DNA of 64,000 nucleotides from Bacteroidaceae bacterium (GTDB lineage Bacteria > Bacteroidota > Bacteroidia > Bacteroidales > Bacteroidaceae): contig JAFTYI010000011.1 of assembly GCA_017464815.1 (NCBI GenBank), positions 62,001-126,000 on the forward strand. The letters are read 5' to 3'. The notes below the pieces were generated by a model. The model was not told where the DNA came from and made no database searches. It saw only the letters and a list, made by a program, of their open reading frames with translations. Positions 8,204 to 16,961 of this stretch are shown here, in pieces; within the stretch, counting starts at the first letter, position 1, and every line of letters begins with the position of its first letter. A program made the position numbers and the translations under genes.

Positions 8204-9196
8204 ATGACCTACCAACCCCATCCCGACCGCTACGAGCGGATGAAGTATGCCCGATGTGGACAGAGCGGCCTGCTGTTGCCCCGCCTGTCGCTGGGCCTGT
8301 GGCACAACTTTGGCGACGTGGATGATTTCGACGTAGCCACCGACATGATTCTGTGTGCCTTTGACAACGGCATCACCCACTTCGACCTGGCCAACAACTA
8401 CGGCCCCTCGCCCGGTTCGGCCGAGGTGAACTTCGGACGCATTTTCCGTGAACACTTGAGTGCCCACCGCGATGAAATCATTGTCTCCTCCAAAGCCGGA
8501 CACCTCATGTGGCCCGGCCCGTATGGCGACGGTTCGTCGCGCAAGAATCTGATGGCCAGCCTCGACCAGAGTTTGAAACGCACAGGGTTGGAATACTTCG
8601 ACATCTTTTACTCTCATCGCTACGACGGCTTCACCCCCGTGGAGGAGACGGCACAGGCACTCATCGACATGGTGCGTGCAGGCAAGGCGCTCTACGTGGG
8701 CATCTCGAAATATCCGCCCACGCAGGCCAAGCAGATGTATGACCTGTTGCGTGCGGCCGGTGTTCCCTGCCTCATCAGCCAGTATCGCTACAGCATGTTT
8801 GAGCGCACGCCCGAGCAGGAGAGCATTGCGTTGGCCGCCCAGGAAGGGTCGGGCTTCATCGCCTTCTCGCCCTTGGCACAGGGGTTGCTCACCAACAAGT
8901 ATCTGAACGGCATCCCCGAACACTCCCGCGCCACGCGCGGTGTCTTCCTGAAGGCCGAGCAGATAACACCCGAGAAGCTGGCCGTCATCAGCCAACTGAA
9001 CGATATGGCTATCCGGCGCGGACAGACTCTTGCCCAGATGGCACTGGCATGGGTGTTGCGCGACGAGCGGGTAACTTCTGTCATCATCGGTGCTAGTTCC
9101 GTCCGCCAGTTGAATGACAACTTGCAGACAATAAACCGCATGGACTTTACATCCGAAGAGCTGGAGGCGATAGATGGAATATTGTGTTTTGAATAG
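8204..9196 (+). CDS. gpr: Aldo/keto reductase, YghZ/Gpr-like (L-glyceraldehyde 3-phosphate reductase type)
   Basis: 330 residues of the aldo/keto reductase superfamily, closest in layout to E. coli YghZ, which reduces L-glyceraldehyde 3-phosphate and other aldehydes with NADPH. The catalytic tetrad is visible: Asp61 (THFDLANNYGP), Tyr66, Lys97 (SSKAGH) and His138 (YSHRYDG). The cofactor-binding end VIIGASSVRQLNDNL is present near residue 300. The AKR14 hallmark MKYxxCGxSGLxLPxLSLGLWHNFG is clear at the N-terminus. Cytosolic. It stands alone between a 21-bp repeat array and a family B palindrome. The substrate in this host is not known. Confidence 0.85.
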   Translation: MTYQPHPDRYERMKYARCGQSGLLLPRLSLGLWHNFGDVDDFDVATDMILCAFDNGITHFDLANNYGPSPGSAEVNFGRIFREHLSAHRDEIIVSSKAGHLMWPGPYGDGSSRKNLMASLDQSLKRTGLEYFDIFYSHRYDGFTPVEETAQALIDMVRAGKALYVGISKYPPTQAKQMYDLLRAAGVPCLISQYRYSMFERTPEQESIALAAQEGSGFIAFSPLAQGLLTNKYLNGIPEHSRATRGVFLKAEQITPEKLAVISQLNDMAIRRGQTLAQMALAWVLRDERVTSVIIGASSVRQLNDNLQTINRMDFTSEELEAIDGILCFE

Positions 9197-9216
9197 TCGC
9201 TATCCCAAATAATCTC

Positions 9217-9303
9217 TGTCATTCTGAGCGCAGCGAAGAATCTGATAGCGTGTGCTTTATTCCTGCTGATGTTTACAGATTCTTCGTTGCACTCAGAATG
9301 ACA
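9217..9303. repeat. Dispersed palindrome, family B, copy 1
   Basis: Long inverted repeat with arms beginning TGTCATTCTGAGCGCAGCG and ending with the matching complement; the arms differ at a few positions. The loop contains GCGTGTGCTTTATTCC. A second copy in the opposite orientation is at 42471-42578. Confidence 0.85.
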
Positions 9304-9333
9304 AGAGACCTTAGAAAATAGCAAGAAAGGAAC

Positions 9334-9876
9334 ATGCACCTAAAAACAAACAAAGCAATGCTTCAAAGAATCCTTGGCATACCGGTCATCGTAGGTCTCT
9401 TCTTCGCCTCGTGTGAAGAGGCTTACGACGACTTTCCCCGCACCGAAGTGCGCTTCACGTGCAGTTTGCAGCAGTCGCCTTATAGCTTCATCACCACGCC
9501 CGGGCAGTTTCTTACCGTCACCAAGAAGGGGTCGGCCTACGTGGTGGACTATCCCGGCCAGCCCTCCTACACCGATGGCAAGCAGGGTGTCTTCCTCGGC
9601 TTCGGCGGACTCATCATCGGCTATCCCACCATCAGCATGGACGTCAGCAGTCCCTATGCCGCCTACGACCGTGCCTGTCCCGTGGAGGCTGAAGACCTGG
9701 TCATCTCCCGCCTGACCATCAACACCGTTCGTGAGGGGAAGTGCCCCAAGTGTGGCACGGTCTACGACCTCGACACCGGTTTCCCCAAGCAGGGCGAGGG
9801 AAAGAAACGGCTGAAGACCTATAAGGTGTACTCCATCAAGACGAATACCGGCACCAACTTGACGGTGAGGAATTAA
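9334..9876 (+). CDS. Rieske-like lipoprotein with incomplete ligands
   Basis: 180 residues with a lipoprotein signal; the lipobox FASC gives Cys27 as the lipidated residue. The C-terminal half resembles a Rieske [2Fe-2S] domain: DRACPVE (Cys115) and CPKCGTVYDLDTGFP (Cys137, Cys140). In true Rieske proteins the ligands are CxH and CxxH; here the two histidines are Val117 and Cys140, so a normal cluster is unlikely. The function is unknown. Start 9334 has AGAAAGG just upstream; ATG 9358 also gives a valid lipoprotein. It is convergent with the GH2 gene across a family A palindrome. Confidence 0.65.
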   Translation: MHLKTNKAMLQRILGIPVIVGLFFASCEEAYDDFPRTEVRFTCSLQQSPYSFITTPGQFLTVTKKGSAYVVDYPGQPSYTDGKQGVFLGFGGLIIGYPTISMDVSSPYAAYDRACPVEAEDLVISRLTINTVREGKCPKCGTVYDLDTGFPKQGEGKKRLKTYKVYSIKTNTGTNLTVRN

Positions 9877-9897
9877 TAATGGTGTCATAAATAATTT

Positions 9898-9978
9898 AGG
9901 CACGGATTTCACGGATTAACACGGTTTTATGTTTTACTTATTTATAAGTTATCCGTGTAATCTGTGTAATCCGTGCCT
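9898..9978. repeat. Dispersed palindrome, family A, copy 2
   Basis: Same family as 2076-2158: the left arm is AGGCACGGATTTCACGG and the right arm ends GTAATCCGTGCCT. It lies between the convergent Rieske-like and beta-galactosidase genes. Confidence 0.85.
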
Positions 9979-9999
9979 GAAAATTAAATACGGAGTTTT

Positions 10000-12441
10000 T
10001 TATTTGCTTTTCACTTTCAGAACGGAATCTTTCAGGCCCGGTGAAGTGGCACGTAGCGTGATGTTTCCGGCATGTCTGTTGGTTTTGATGACCACCATGG
10101 CGCGGCCCTTCCACGCTTTGCGGGTCAGCGAGGTGTAGGGGGTAGTGTCCTTCAGCAGCGCATTATCTACGGCAATGATTTCGCCAGCTCCTTTGAGGGA
10201 GAAGGTCAGTTCGTTCTCGGCATTCGGGCAGCGGCGGCCTTCGGCATCGGTCAGCTCCACGGTCACATAGCAGAGGTCTTGTCCGTTGGCATCCAGCACC
10301 GTGCGGTCGGGGGTAAGGACAATGTTCTGCACTTCGCCTGCTGTGCTGAGGGTGACAGTTTCGCCCTCGGTGCCATCTTCCTTGATGCCTACGCAGCGCA
10401 GGGTTCCCGGCTGGTAAGGCACGGAGATGAAGGACTTGAACTCCTCCTTGCGCGTGGTGGGGCGCTCAGCCACCAGTTGGTCGTTCAGGTAGAGGCGGAC
10501 ACGCGGATAGCGCGAATAGACTTCCACTTCAATGTTCTTTCCCTCGTGGCCCGGCCAGTTCCAACTTTCCCATGTGGGCCATACGCTCCACTGCGTTTCC
10601 TTGATTTCGCCCCAGTAGCCGTTCGGTTCGCGCACGGCCATATAGAGTTTCTCGTTGCCCGTGTGAAGCAGGTTGCGGTAGTGTGAGATGGGTTTGCGCC
10701 AGCCCGTCAGGTCGATGTCGCCACAGTAGGCTCCGTGCCAGGGGAACTGGTCGCGGTGGTAGTGCTCGCCCTCGCTTTCACCTTTATAATAATAGCGTCC
10801 GATTCCCGATTCTCCGAGGTAATCGATGGAGGTCCACACGAAGTCGCCGATGACGTAAGGATGGTCCACCACCTTTGTCCAGTTGTTGAAGGCATCGCGC
10901 GGATAGGACTCTGTCTGCCACATCACACGGTCGGGCACGCGGGCATGGTCGCTCTCCGCCTTGTGAATCATGTAGTTGTAGCCCACAATGTCGTGCTCTG
11001 CCGCCAGCGGGTCGTAGATTTCCCAATCGCTGTCCCACGCTGCGAGGGCCGAGGTGACGGGGCGTGTGGGGTCGTTCAGTCGGATGCGGTCGGCCAACTT
11101 CTTGGCGGTAGTCACCACCTCAATCTTCTTGCGTTCGATGACTTCGTTGCCGATGCTCCAGCAGATGATGCTCGGGTGGTTGCGGTCGCGCAGCACCATG
11201 GCATCCACGTCGCGTGCCCACCACTCGTCGAACAGGGTGGAGTAGTCGTGCGGTGTCTTGCTGTCGCGCCATCCGTCGAATGACTCATCGATGACCAGCA
11301 TTCCCAACCGGTCGCACGCATCGAGGAAAGCGGGCGAGGGAGGATTGTGCGCCGTGCGTGCTGCATTGAACCCGGCCGCCTTCATCAGTTCCACTTTGCG
11401 CTCTTCGGCACGGTCATACGAGGCTGCACCCAACGGGCCGTTGTCGTGGTGCAGACATCCGCCGTTCAGTTCGATGGGTTTGCCGTTGAGCAAAAGACCT
11501 TTCTCGGCGCTGTATTCCACCTTGCGGATGCCGAAGGGTTGTGTGATGGCATCAGTCAGTTGGTTATTCTCATGGATGGAAAGTTCGGCTTGATGCAAAT
11601 ACGGAGAATCGGGACTCCATAGTTTGGCGTCAAACACTTTGAATACCTTGGACACCTCTTTCTCCTCGTGAGGCTTCAAGCGGACTGTCCAACTATGTTT
11701 CTGACCATAGGTGCCATCATTGGCTGTCCTTCCTTCGATATTTACAGTCACGTCCAGAATGCGTTCGCGGTCGCTATGGTTCACCACCACCGTCTGCACG
11801 TTCACCGTGCTGCTGTCCCCCGCCACGACCTCGGGCGTAGTGATAAAGGTCCCCCAATGCTTGAATTGTACGTCGTGTGTCGCCGTCAGCCACACATGGC
11901 GGTAGATGCCCGAGCCGGTGTACCAGCGGCAGTTCTTCTGTGCCGAGTTATCCACGCGCACAGCCACGGTGTTCCGTCCTACCTTATTAATATAAGGGGT
12001 AATGTCGTAGTGGAACGACGAGTAGCCATAAGGGTATTTCCCCACCAACTGGCCGTTGACATAGACTTCGGAGTTCATATAGACGCCCTCGAAGTAGAGG
12101 CCGATGAGTTTGTCACGGTCGGCCTTGTCGATCGTAAAGTTCTTGCGATACCAACCGATGCCTGTGGGGAAGTAGCCGCCATCGTTGCCCGACGGTTCAT
12201 TGGCCGCAGTCACTCCCTCGATGCTCCAGTCGTGAGGCAGGTCGAGCTTCCGCCACTTTTTGTCGTCGAAGTCAGGCGCCGCCGCCTCGGGGTGGTCGCC
12301 AAGGGCGAATGTCCATCCTTGGTCAAACAAAGTTTGGTTGTTTACTCTTTTACCGGATTTTCCTAAACTGAAGCTGAAAGCACTGAGGCCGACAGCCATC
12401 AGCAGCATAAAGGCTGCCATGCGGATTGTAAATCTTCTCAT
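10000..12441 (-). CDS. Glycoside hydrolase family 2, beta-galactosidase-like
   Basis: 813 residues. A signal peptide or N-terminal anchor (about 1-26) points to the periplasm. Domains in order: GH2 sugar-binding jelly roll (about 35-190, with LPHDWSIEG and YTGSGIYRHVWL), immunoglobulin-like domain (about 195-305), TIM barrel (about 310-600) and a C-terminal Ig-like/DUF4982 region. The catalytic acid/base is Glu433 in WSIGNEV, and the nucleophile is Glu511 in MWQTESYP. The family removes terminal beta-galactose from plant or host glycans. No SusC/D pair is adjacent, so it is not part of an obvious polysaccharide locus. Specificity between galactosidase and related GH2 activities cannot be settled by eye. 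Confidence 0.9.
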   Translation of the reverse strand: MRRFTIRMAAFMLLMAVGLSAFSFSLGKSGKRVNNQTLFDQGWTFALGDHPEAAAPDFDDKKWRKLDLPHDWSIEGVTAANEPSGNDGGYFPTGIGWYRKNFTIDKADRDKLIGLYFEGVYMNSEVYVNGQLVGKYPYGYSSFHYDITPYINKVGRNTVAVRVDNSAQKNCRWYTGSGIYRHVWLTATHDVQFKHWGTFITTPEVVAGDSSTVNVQTVVVNHSDRERILDVTVNIEGRTANDGTYGQKHSWTVRLKPHEEKEVSKVFKVFDAKLWSPDSPYLHQAELSIHENNQLTDAITQPFGIRKVEYSAEKGLLLNGKPIELNGGCLHHDNGPLGAASYDRAEERKVELMKAAGFNAARTAHNPPSPAFLDACDRLGMLVIDESFDGWRDSKTPHDYSTLFDEWWARDVDAMVLRDRNHPSIICWSIGNEVIERKKIEVVTTAKKLADRIRLNDPTRPVTSALAAWDSDWEIYDPLAAEHDIVGYNYMIHKAESDHARVPDRVMWQTESYPRDAFNNWTKVVDHPYVIGDFVWTSIDYLGESGIGRYYYKGESEGEHYHRDQFPWHGAYCGDIDLTGWRKPISHYRNLLHTGNEKLYMAVREPNGYWGEIKETQWSVWPTWESWNWPGHEGKNIEVEVYSRYPRVRLYLNDQLVAERPTTRKEEFKSFISVPYQPGTLRCVGIKEDGTEGETVTLSTAGEVQNIVLTPDRTVLDANGQDLCYVTVELTDAEGRRCPNAENELTFSLKGAGEIIAVDNALLKDTTPYTSLTRKAWKGRAMVVIKTNRHAGNITLRATSPGLKDSVLKVKSK

Positions 12442-12626
12442 CGGTTATCGTTTTTTAGGAGTTAGACAGTGCAATGATACGAATTATTGCCAATATACCG
12501 CCTGTGTGTCCCTATTTTCCGCCTTATTTTAAGATAGATTAACATAGCCCCCTGTCTGACAGTTGTGATAATGGCAGACGGAGAGACCCTTTTCCGTGTG
12601 TCGAAGCAAAAAAATAGGAGAAAAAC

Positions 12627-12657
12627 TTGGTCAGAATAAGAATTTGCTCTATCTTTG
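12627..12657 (+). promoter_or_regulatory. tRNA operon promoter
   Basis: TTGG near 12627-12630 (one mismatch to TTTG), 19 nt, then TATCTTTG at 12650-12657. It is 31 nt before tRNA-Gly and should drive both tRNAs. Confidence 0.65.
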
Positions 12658-12688
12658 CAGCCGAATTGGAGAAGCAACCCTCTGAAAT

Positions 12689-12761
12689 GCGGAAATAGCT
12701 CAGTTGGTAGAGCACAACCTTGCCAAGGTTGGGGTCGCGAGTTCGAGCCTCGTTTTCCGCT
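12689..12761 (+). tRNA. tRNA-Gly (GCC)
   Basis: Cloverleaf of 73 nt: acceptor GCGGAAA pairs with TTTCCGC, D stem GCTC/GAGC, anticodon stem CAACC/GGTTG around loop TTGCCAA (anticodon GCC), T-loop TTCGAGC. CCA is not encoded. Confidence 0.95.
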
Positions 12762-12781
12762 CTTCCCTCCCACAAAAGGAT

Positions 12782-12865
12782 GCTCGAATGGTGGAATGGT
12801 AGACACGAGGGACTTAAAATCCCTTGGCCATTACGGCTGTGCGGGTTCAAGTCCCGCTTCGAGTA
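12782..12865 (+). tRNA. tRNA-Leu (UAA), integration target
   Basis: 84 nt with the long variable arm of leucine tRNAs. The acceptor GCTCGAA pairs with TTCGAGT, and the anticodon loop CTTAAAA carries TAA. Its last 14 nt are the start of the 15-bp direct repeat (12852-12866) that is repeated at 35703-35717. The integrated element therefore begins inside this gene but restores it. Confidence 0.95.
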
Positions 12866-12866
12866 C
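12852..12866. other. attL core, 15-bp direct repeat
   Basis: TCCCGCTTCGAGTAC, the T-arm and acceptor 3' end of tRNA-Leu plus one base. It is identical to 35703-35717. Confidence 0.85.
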
Positions 12867-12873
12867 AAGAAAT

Positions 12874-12916
12874 AATCGCAAGTAGTTAACAATTAACCGC
12901 TTGCGATTTTCTTTTT
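12874..12916 (+). terminator. Rho-independent terminator after tRNA-Leu
   Basis: Stem AATCGCAAG / CTTGCGATT (12874-12882 with 12900-12908) followed by TTCTTTTT. The same hairpin with a different loop occurs at 35725-35768. Confidence 0.8.
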
Positions 12917-12922
12917 ATGCAA

Positions 12923-12942
12923 TTGCACCACATTTGCACCAC
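12923..12942. promoter_or_regulatory. Left-end arm-type repeats (candidate integrase sites)
   Basis: Two direct copies of TTGCACCAC at 12923-12931 and 12934-12942, 11 bp apart. The same word occurs three times at the right end near the integrase (35559-35608). Binding of integrase arm domains is inferred. Confidence 0.5.
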
Positions 12943-12990
12943 AGAATATACATTTGTGCTTCTATCATTTTGGGGTTAGTGCAAAAGCAA

Positions 12991-14874
12991 TTAGATTTTA
13001 ATATCAGGTATATTTGCATAATCACGGTCAAAATACTCTGTATCTCCAAATATAAAACTGAGTTTACTTTGCTTCTCAATTTTATGTTTTAAATCTTGAT
13101 TTATATATCCTTCAAATAAAACTAACTCATCAGTCCATTTGATATTTCTACGTTGAATTTCATTATGCATTTGAAGATAGTCTATAAACTCAGCTTCATC
13201 ACTGCAATAATCAGCGACAACCATTAAATCAAATAAAGAAACAATCCATGTATCTTCATAATCATCTTTCATGAGACCTAAATTTTTGAGAATTTCAATG
13301 TCTCCTAATAAGGAAGAATAGTGTTGAAAAGTTATAGCTAATTTGTAAATGGGTTTATTGGGGTCAATTATTATGGTTTTTCCATTACTTCCAAATTGGG
13401 GATTGGGAGAAGATATAATATACTCTTTCGCTCTATGGCATTGGAAACAAGCTTCAGTAACAGAATCTTTAAATTTTGATTTTAAGGTTCCTGTTCTGAC
13501 TTTATTTTTATGAGATAGTTCATGTGCTTTTACTTCAATTAAAAATGTTGCAGATTCAGAACTTCCTAAAATATCTAGTTCAGTTTGTATTCCATCTTTG
13601 GTATAATGACATGAAGAATAAAAAGTCACGGTTGGAAGGAATAATTCCAATTGCTCTTTAACTTTTCTTTCAATATAATTATCTCTAGCAATAATGTGTG
13701 TGTTATTTCTAAAATATGTTTCATAATAATCTGGGCAACGTTTCATTATACCTTCTGTAATGACAAATAGGTTGCGATATAATAACATTGGGGTGAAACA
13801 GAAATATTTGCCATCTTCTTTAATAATGGGTCTTTCAAAGATCGTGGTATCTTGCATGATATTACCTTTGTAAGGACCTTCGGAGATAAAAGATGAATTA
13901 TCTCCAAATTTAGAACATATAGTTTCGAGAATTTTTTCTTCTTCCTCATTTTGAGGAACTATCCAAAATATTTTATTCGAATTTTTATAATCAGTTGGTT
14001 CGTATAACACGAGAAAGTCTGAATTGGTAGTAGTATCTTTCATATCAGGATTATCTTCCAAGAATCCCTTTATGAAATGGCGTTCTACTTTTAGTGAATT
14101 TAAATCTTCGATAGTGTCAAATGTACCATATTCTTTTTCTGTCCAATCTTTCCAACGTTCCCACGCTTTATATGCCCCCCAAATAGAGTTTGAATTACTT
14201 ATTTTAGAATAAATGCGCGTTTCAATATTTGTACAGAATTCAAAAAAAGAATGGATGGAAAATCCGAAATTTTGTTCAAAAAATCTAGTATGTGGGAAGA
14301 AGAGTTCTTTATATACTTGTTCAATATGAATCATATACCCGTCACCTCTAACTGCAATAGTTTCAGAATGAGAGAAGAATGAAAACCAACCTTCCGAATC
14401 ATCTTTGTTTTTGGGTTGTTCTAATTGAGAAAAAGCAATTTTTAAATCTTTTAGATATTGGTATAAATCATTTATGATGCTTTCATCGGGAACTTCTCTA
14501 TATTCATTAGGTACAGAAAGTCCAAAATTTAATGCATATTCAGCTACTACTTCTGAATTTTCATCAGTATCCATGGCTTGCCCTGTCATTTGAGAAAGGA
14601 AGTGCTTCTCAATGTTAGGTAAATTATCTAGTAAGCGTAAGCCTATACCTCCTAACAACATTATAGTATCATATGTTCTAAAACAATCTATAATCGCTTC
14701 AATGCATTTCTTCATATTTTGGGTTATTTGCTCTTTATCAACTAACATATTTTTTAATTTCTTCTGAAATTTATTTAATTGTAACTTTAGAGCAAAATGT
14801 TCATTTTGTTCTTTGGACATTCTACGTGCCCTATATTCTTTGCTGTTTTTTAATGGTTTTTTTCTATTCATCAA
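12991..14874 (-). CDS. BREX-associated protein with C-terminal PD-(D/E)XK nuclease-like domain
   Basis: 627 residues, last gene of the defence operon, starting 10 nt after brxA. I do not recognise the N-terminal 400 residues, which are basic and helical at first and hold no membrane segments. The C-terminal part has a restriction-endonuclease-like core: Glu432/Asp434 in TELDILGSS, then Glu447-Val-Lys449 in FLIEVKAH, with a following helix containing FQCHRAKEYI (Gln478). This is the D...ExK(...Q) pattern of PD-(D/E)XK nucleases and NERD-like proteins. It is not one of the standard BREX type III genes as I know them. A DNA-cutting effector or accessory role is inference. Confidence 0.6.
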   Translation of the reverse strand: MMNRKKPLKNSKEYRARRMSKEQNEHFALKLQLNKFQKKLKNMLVDKEQITQNMKKCIEAIIDCFRTYDTIMLLGGIGLRLLDNLPNIEKHFLSQMTGQAMDTDENSEVVAEYALNFGLSVPNEYREVPDESIINDLYQYLKDLKIAFSQLEQPKNKDDSEGWFSFFSHSETIAVRGDGYMIHIEQVYKELFFPHTRFFEQNFGFSIHSFFEFCTNIETRIYSKISNSNSIWGAYKAWERWKDWTEKEYGTFDTIEDLNSLKVERHFIKGFLEDNPDMKDTTTNSDFLVLYEPTDYKNSNKIFWIVPQNEEEEKILETICSKFGDNSSFISEGPYKGNIMQDTTIFERPIIKEDGKYFCFTPMLLYRNLFVITEGIMKRCPDYYETYFRNNTHIIARDNYIERKVKEQLELFLPTVTFYSSCHYTKDGIQTELDILGSSESATFLIEVKAHELSHKNKVRTGTLKSKFKDSVTEACFQCHRAKEYIISSPNPQFGSNGKTIIIDPNKPIYKLAITFQHYSSLLGDIEILKNLGLMKDDYEDTWIVSLFDLMVVADYCSDEAEFIDYLQMHNEIQRRNIKWTDELVLFEGYINQDLKHKIEKQSKLSFIFGDTEYFDRDYANIPDIKI

Positions 14875-14884
14875 TCAATGCTAT

Positions 14885-15496
14885 TTACATAAACTCAAAA
14901 TAAGGGTGCTCCGAACAATCATAATCCTCTTCATTGATCATCGGATTATTCACAAAGAAAGACTTTTTGTATAGTTCACGGGCAAATGGTGTTACTATTT
15001 CAATTTCATTCTTTGTATATACACCGGTTTGTGGACGGTTAAGCAGTCCGGCTTCAATGTACATAGGCATGACACAATATAGGGCATTGGGAAGAGAACG
15101 GTTGCTGGCATATATGGACGATAATCTGTTTATGAGCAACTGCGAAGAAACTTCTTCTTGAACATGAAAGAATTTTCCAAGGATTGCTAAAGCGTCATAG
15201 CCGAATGTATATGCCGCATTGATTAGAGCCGTAAAAATGATGGCTCGATCTCCTTTATATTTTATGGCAATAAAGTATTCCTGCTTATGCTCTTCAATGA
15301 AAGGGAAAAGTGGATTGCGTAATGTTAGTTTCCCAATGATGCTTCTCGCCTTGTTGATACGGTTTTCACCTTGGTACTCACCTGAAGCAAGGTCTGCGGC
15401 ATATTCCGATGTGAAGCAACCATCAAGGGCTGCTTTCATAGCCATTTCCATTACATTGATACTTATGCGTTGGTTGATACCTACTTTCTTTTCCAT
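14885..15496 (-). CDS. brxA: BrxA-like BREX protein (DUF1819 type)
   Basis: 203 residues, starting 1 nt after the pglZ stop. The length, all-helical character and position fit BrxA, a small NusB-like or DNA-binding BREX protein. Visible segments include FTSEYAADLASGEYQGENRINKARSI split by charged turns and a central hydrophobic helix AIIFTALINAAYTFGYDALAIL. In type III BREX the last core gene after pglZ is brxA, which is the arrangement here. The family assignment rests on size and context more than on a diagnostic motif. Cytosolic; no signal peptide. Confidence 0.65.
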   Translation of the reverse strand: MEKKVGINQRISINVMEMAMKAALDGCFTSEYAADLASGEYQGENRINKARSIIGKLTLRNPLFPFIEEHKQEYFIAIKYKGDRAIIFTALINAAYTFGYDALAILGKFFHVQEEVSSQLLINRLSSIYASNRSLPNALYCVMPMYIEAGLLNRPQTGVYTKNEIEIVTPFARELYKKSFFVNNPMINEEDYDCSEHPYFEFM

Positions 15497-15497
15497 A

Positions 15498-16961
15498 TTA
15501 TTTTTTCTTGATAGTTATAAATGGTATGACCACTTCCAAGAAGTGTGCACCACCATGAGTAATACCGTCTTTGTTGCTAAAACTGTTTGTATTTCGCCAC
15601 ACAGCCCATTCTTCATGTACAAGAAGTCTTTCTTCTATTTCAGAATTTGATTGCAAGAAGGATTTCAGATAGTCTCCGTTATTATATATAAGATGCCTAT
15701 TTCCTCTACTTTCTCTTTCATATAAGTAAGTCTTTTCTTGCGAATTGAGAGTACGCCAAGGATTGGCAAGCACATTTCCGTGGTCTGTAGTTATGTAAAT
15801 TTGATATCCCTGGTCGTAAATGGTCTTTATATCATCAGCAACTTCTTCTGCCCAATTTTTTGTTAGTGCATATAAATCCTTATTGCTATTCAATGCATGC
15901 ATCTTTTCATCAAGGTTTGTATCAACCATTGCCTGACGATAATAGCTGTTATTGTCTAACGTCAGATTACCATGCGTATATGCAATTTCATAGTCTTGCA
16001 TTCGCTTGGGGGCAGGTCTTGAAGTCCAATAATTGACCCATAAACGGTTTTCATCCGTAGGTGATTGTCTGTAATCTATTTTGGGCGCTTCTCCACGGAA
16101 TATAGCTTGTCTTGATAATTTAGTAATCGAAGGAAGCCATGCTAAAGTCATGTCCTTCTTTGTTGAAATACCTATATTATTAAGAGTTTTGTCCAATATC
16201 AAATATTGCCAATAAGTCATTCCATCTATGACAAGCAAAGCAACCTTGTCTGTTCGTTGATGCACATGGGTTAAATGTGGTAATATTTTATGCACCATCT
16301 TGGGCTTCTGAACAGATGATGAGTTGATGAATGAAAAATAGCGTTTGTCTATGAAATCCTGAAAGTTGGCATTCAATTCTTCGATAGTAGGCTCTATTTC
16401 ATGATATACTCCTCGGCTTATAACATTCAGAAGTATTGCGCTTATTTGGTCTATTGTTTCTACTTTATCCCACTGAAGAGGTATGGCTTTTAGCGAAGAA
16501 CATACAGTTTGTACATCCATTCCATAAAGATTTTCTGCTTCACTCAATAAGGATCGAGTTTCATCAATTGTCAAGTTGCGAGTGAATTTCTTATGAAAGA
16601 TATACGATGCCATACCAAATGTCATCTTGGCTTGCAGTAGTTCCACTTCATTACATGCGGGCATCAGTTTGGCTATAGTAAATGTTGGAGCTATATAAAG
16701 GTGTGATTTTATATCTGGTAATATGTCATCGATATGATCCATTATATAGCATACCTTTTGGTCGGAATGTTTGTCTTCCAATTCATATCGCACACGAAGT
16801 TCTATACCTGAATTTACTGGAAGCAACAACAAACCGCTTGTAGCTAAGACTTTTTGTTGTGTGTCAACACCAAGCAAGAATCCATCAGGATTTCTTACAA
16901 CACTCAGTCTTCTGCCATCGGTTGTCAGACTTTCTACTATTCTGCGAACAAATTCATCCAT
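15498..16961 (-). CDS. pglZ: BREX phosphatase-like protein PglZ
   Basis: 487 residues of the PglZ family, the hallmark protein of BREX and Pgl systems, with an alkaline-phosphatase-like fold. The N-terminal part includes VCYIMDHIDDILPDIKSH. The catalytic-type core begins VALLVIDGMTYWQYLILD near residue 240 and closes with IYITTDHGNVLANPW near residue 393, supplying the metal-binding Asp and His residues. It is shorter than many PglZ proteins. The start ATG overlaps the brxHII stop by 8 nt (ATGGATGA), showing translational coupling. PglZ is required for BREX defence; its substrate is not settled. Confidence 0.9.
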   Translation of the reverse strand: MDEFVRRIVESLTTDGRRLSVVRNPDGFLLGVDTQQKVLATSGLLLLPVNSGIELRVRYELEDKHSDQKVCYIMDHIDDILPDIKSHLYIAPTFTIAKLMPACNEVELLQAKMTFGMASYIFHKKFTRNLTIDETRSLLSEAENLYGMDVQTVCSSLKAIPLQWDKVETIDQISAILLNVISRGVYHEIEPTIEELNANFQDFIDKRYFSFINSSSVQKPKMVHKILPHLTHVHQRTDKVALLVIDGMTYWQYLILDKTLNNIGISTKKDMTLAWLPSITKLSRQAIFRGEAPKIDYRQSPTDENRLWVNYWTSRPAPKRMQDYEIAYTHGNLTLDNNSYYRQAMVDTNLDEKMHALNSNKDLYALTKNWAEEVADDIKTIYDQGYQIYITTDHGNVLANPWRTLNSQEKTYLYERESRGNRHLIYNNGDYLKSFLQSNSEIEERLLVHEEWAVWRNTNSFSNKDGITHGGAHFLEVVIPFITIKKK

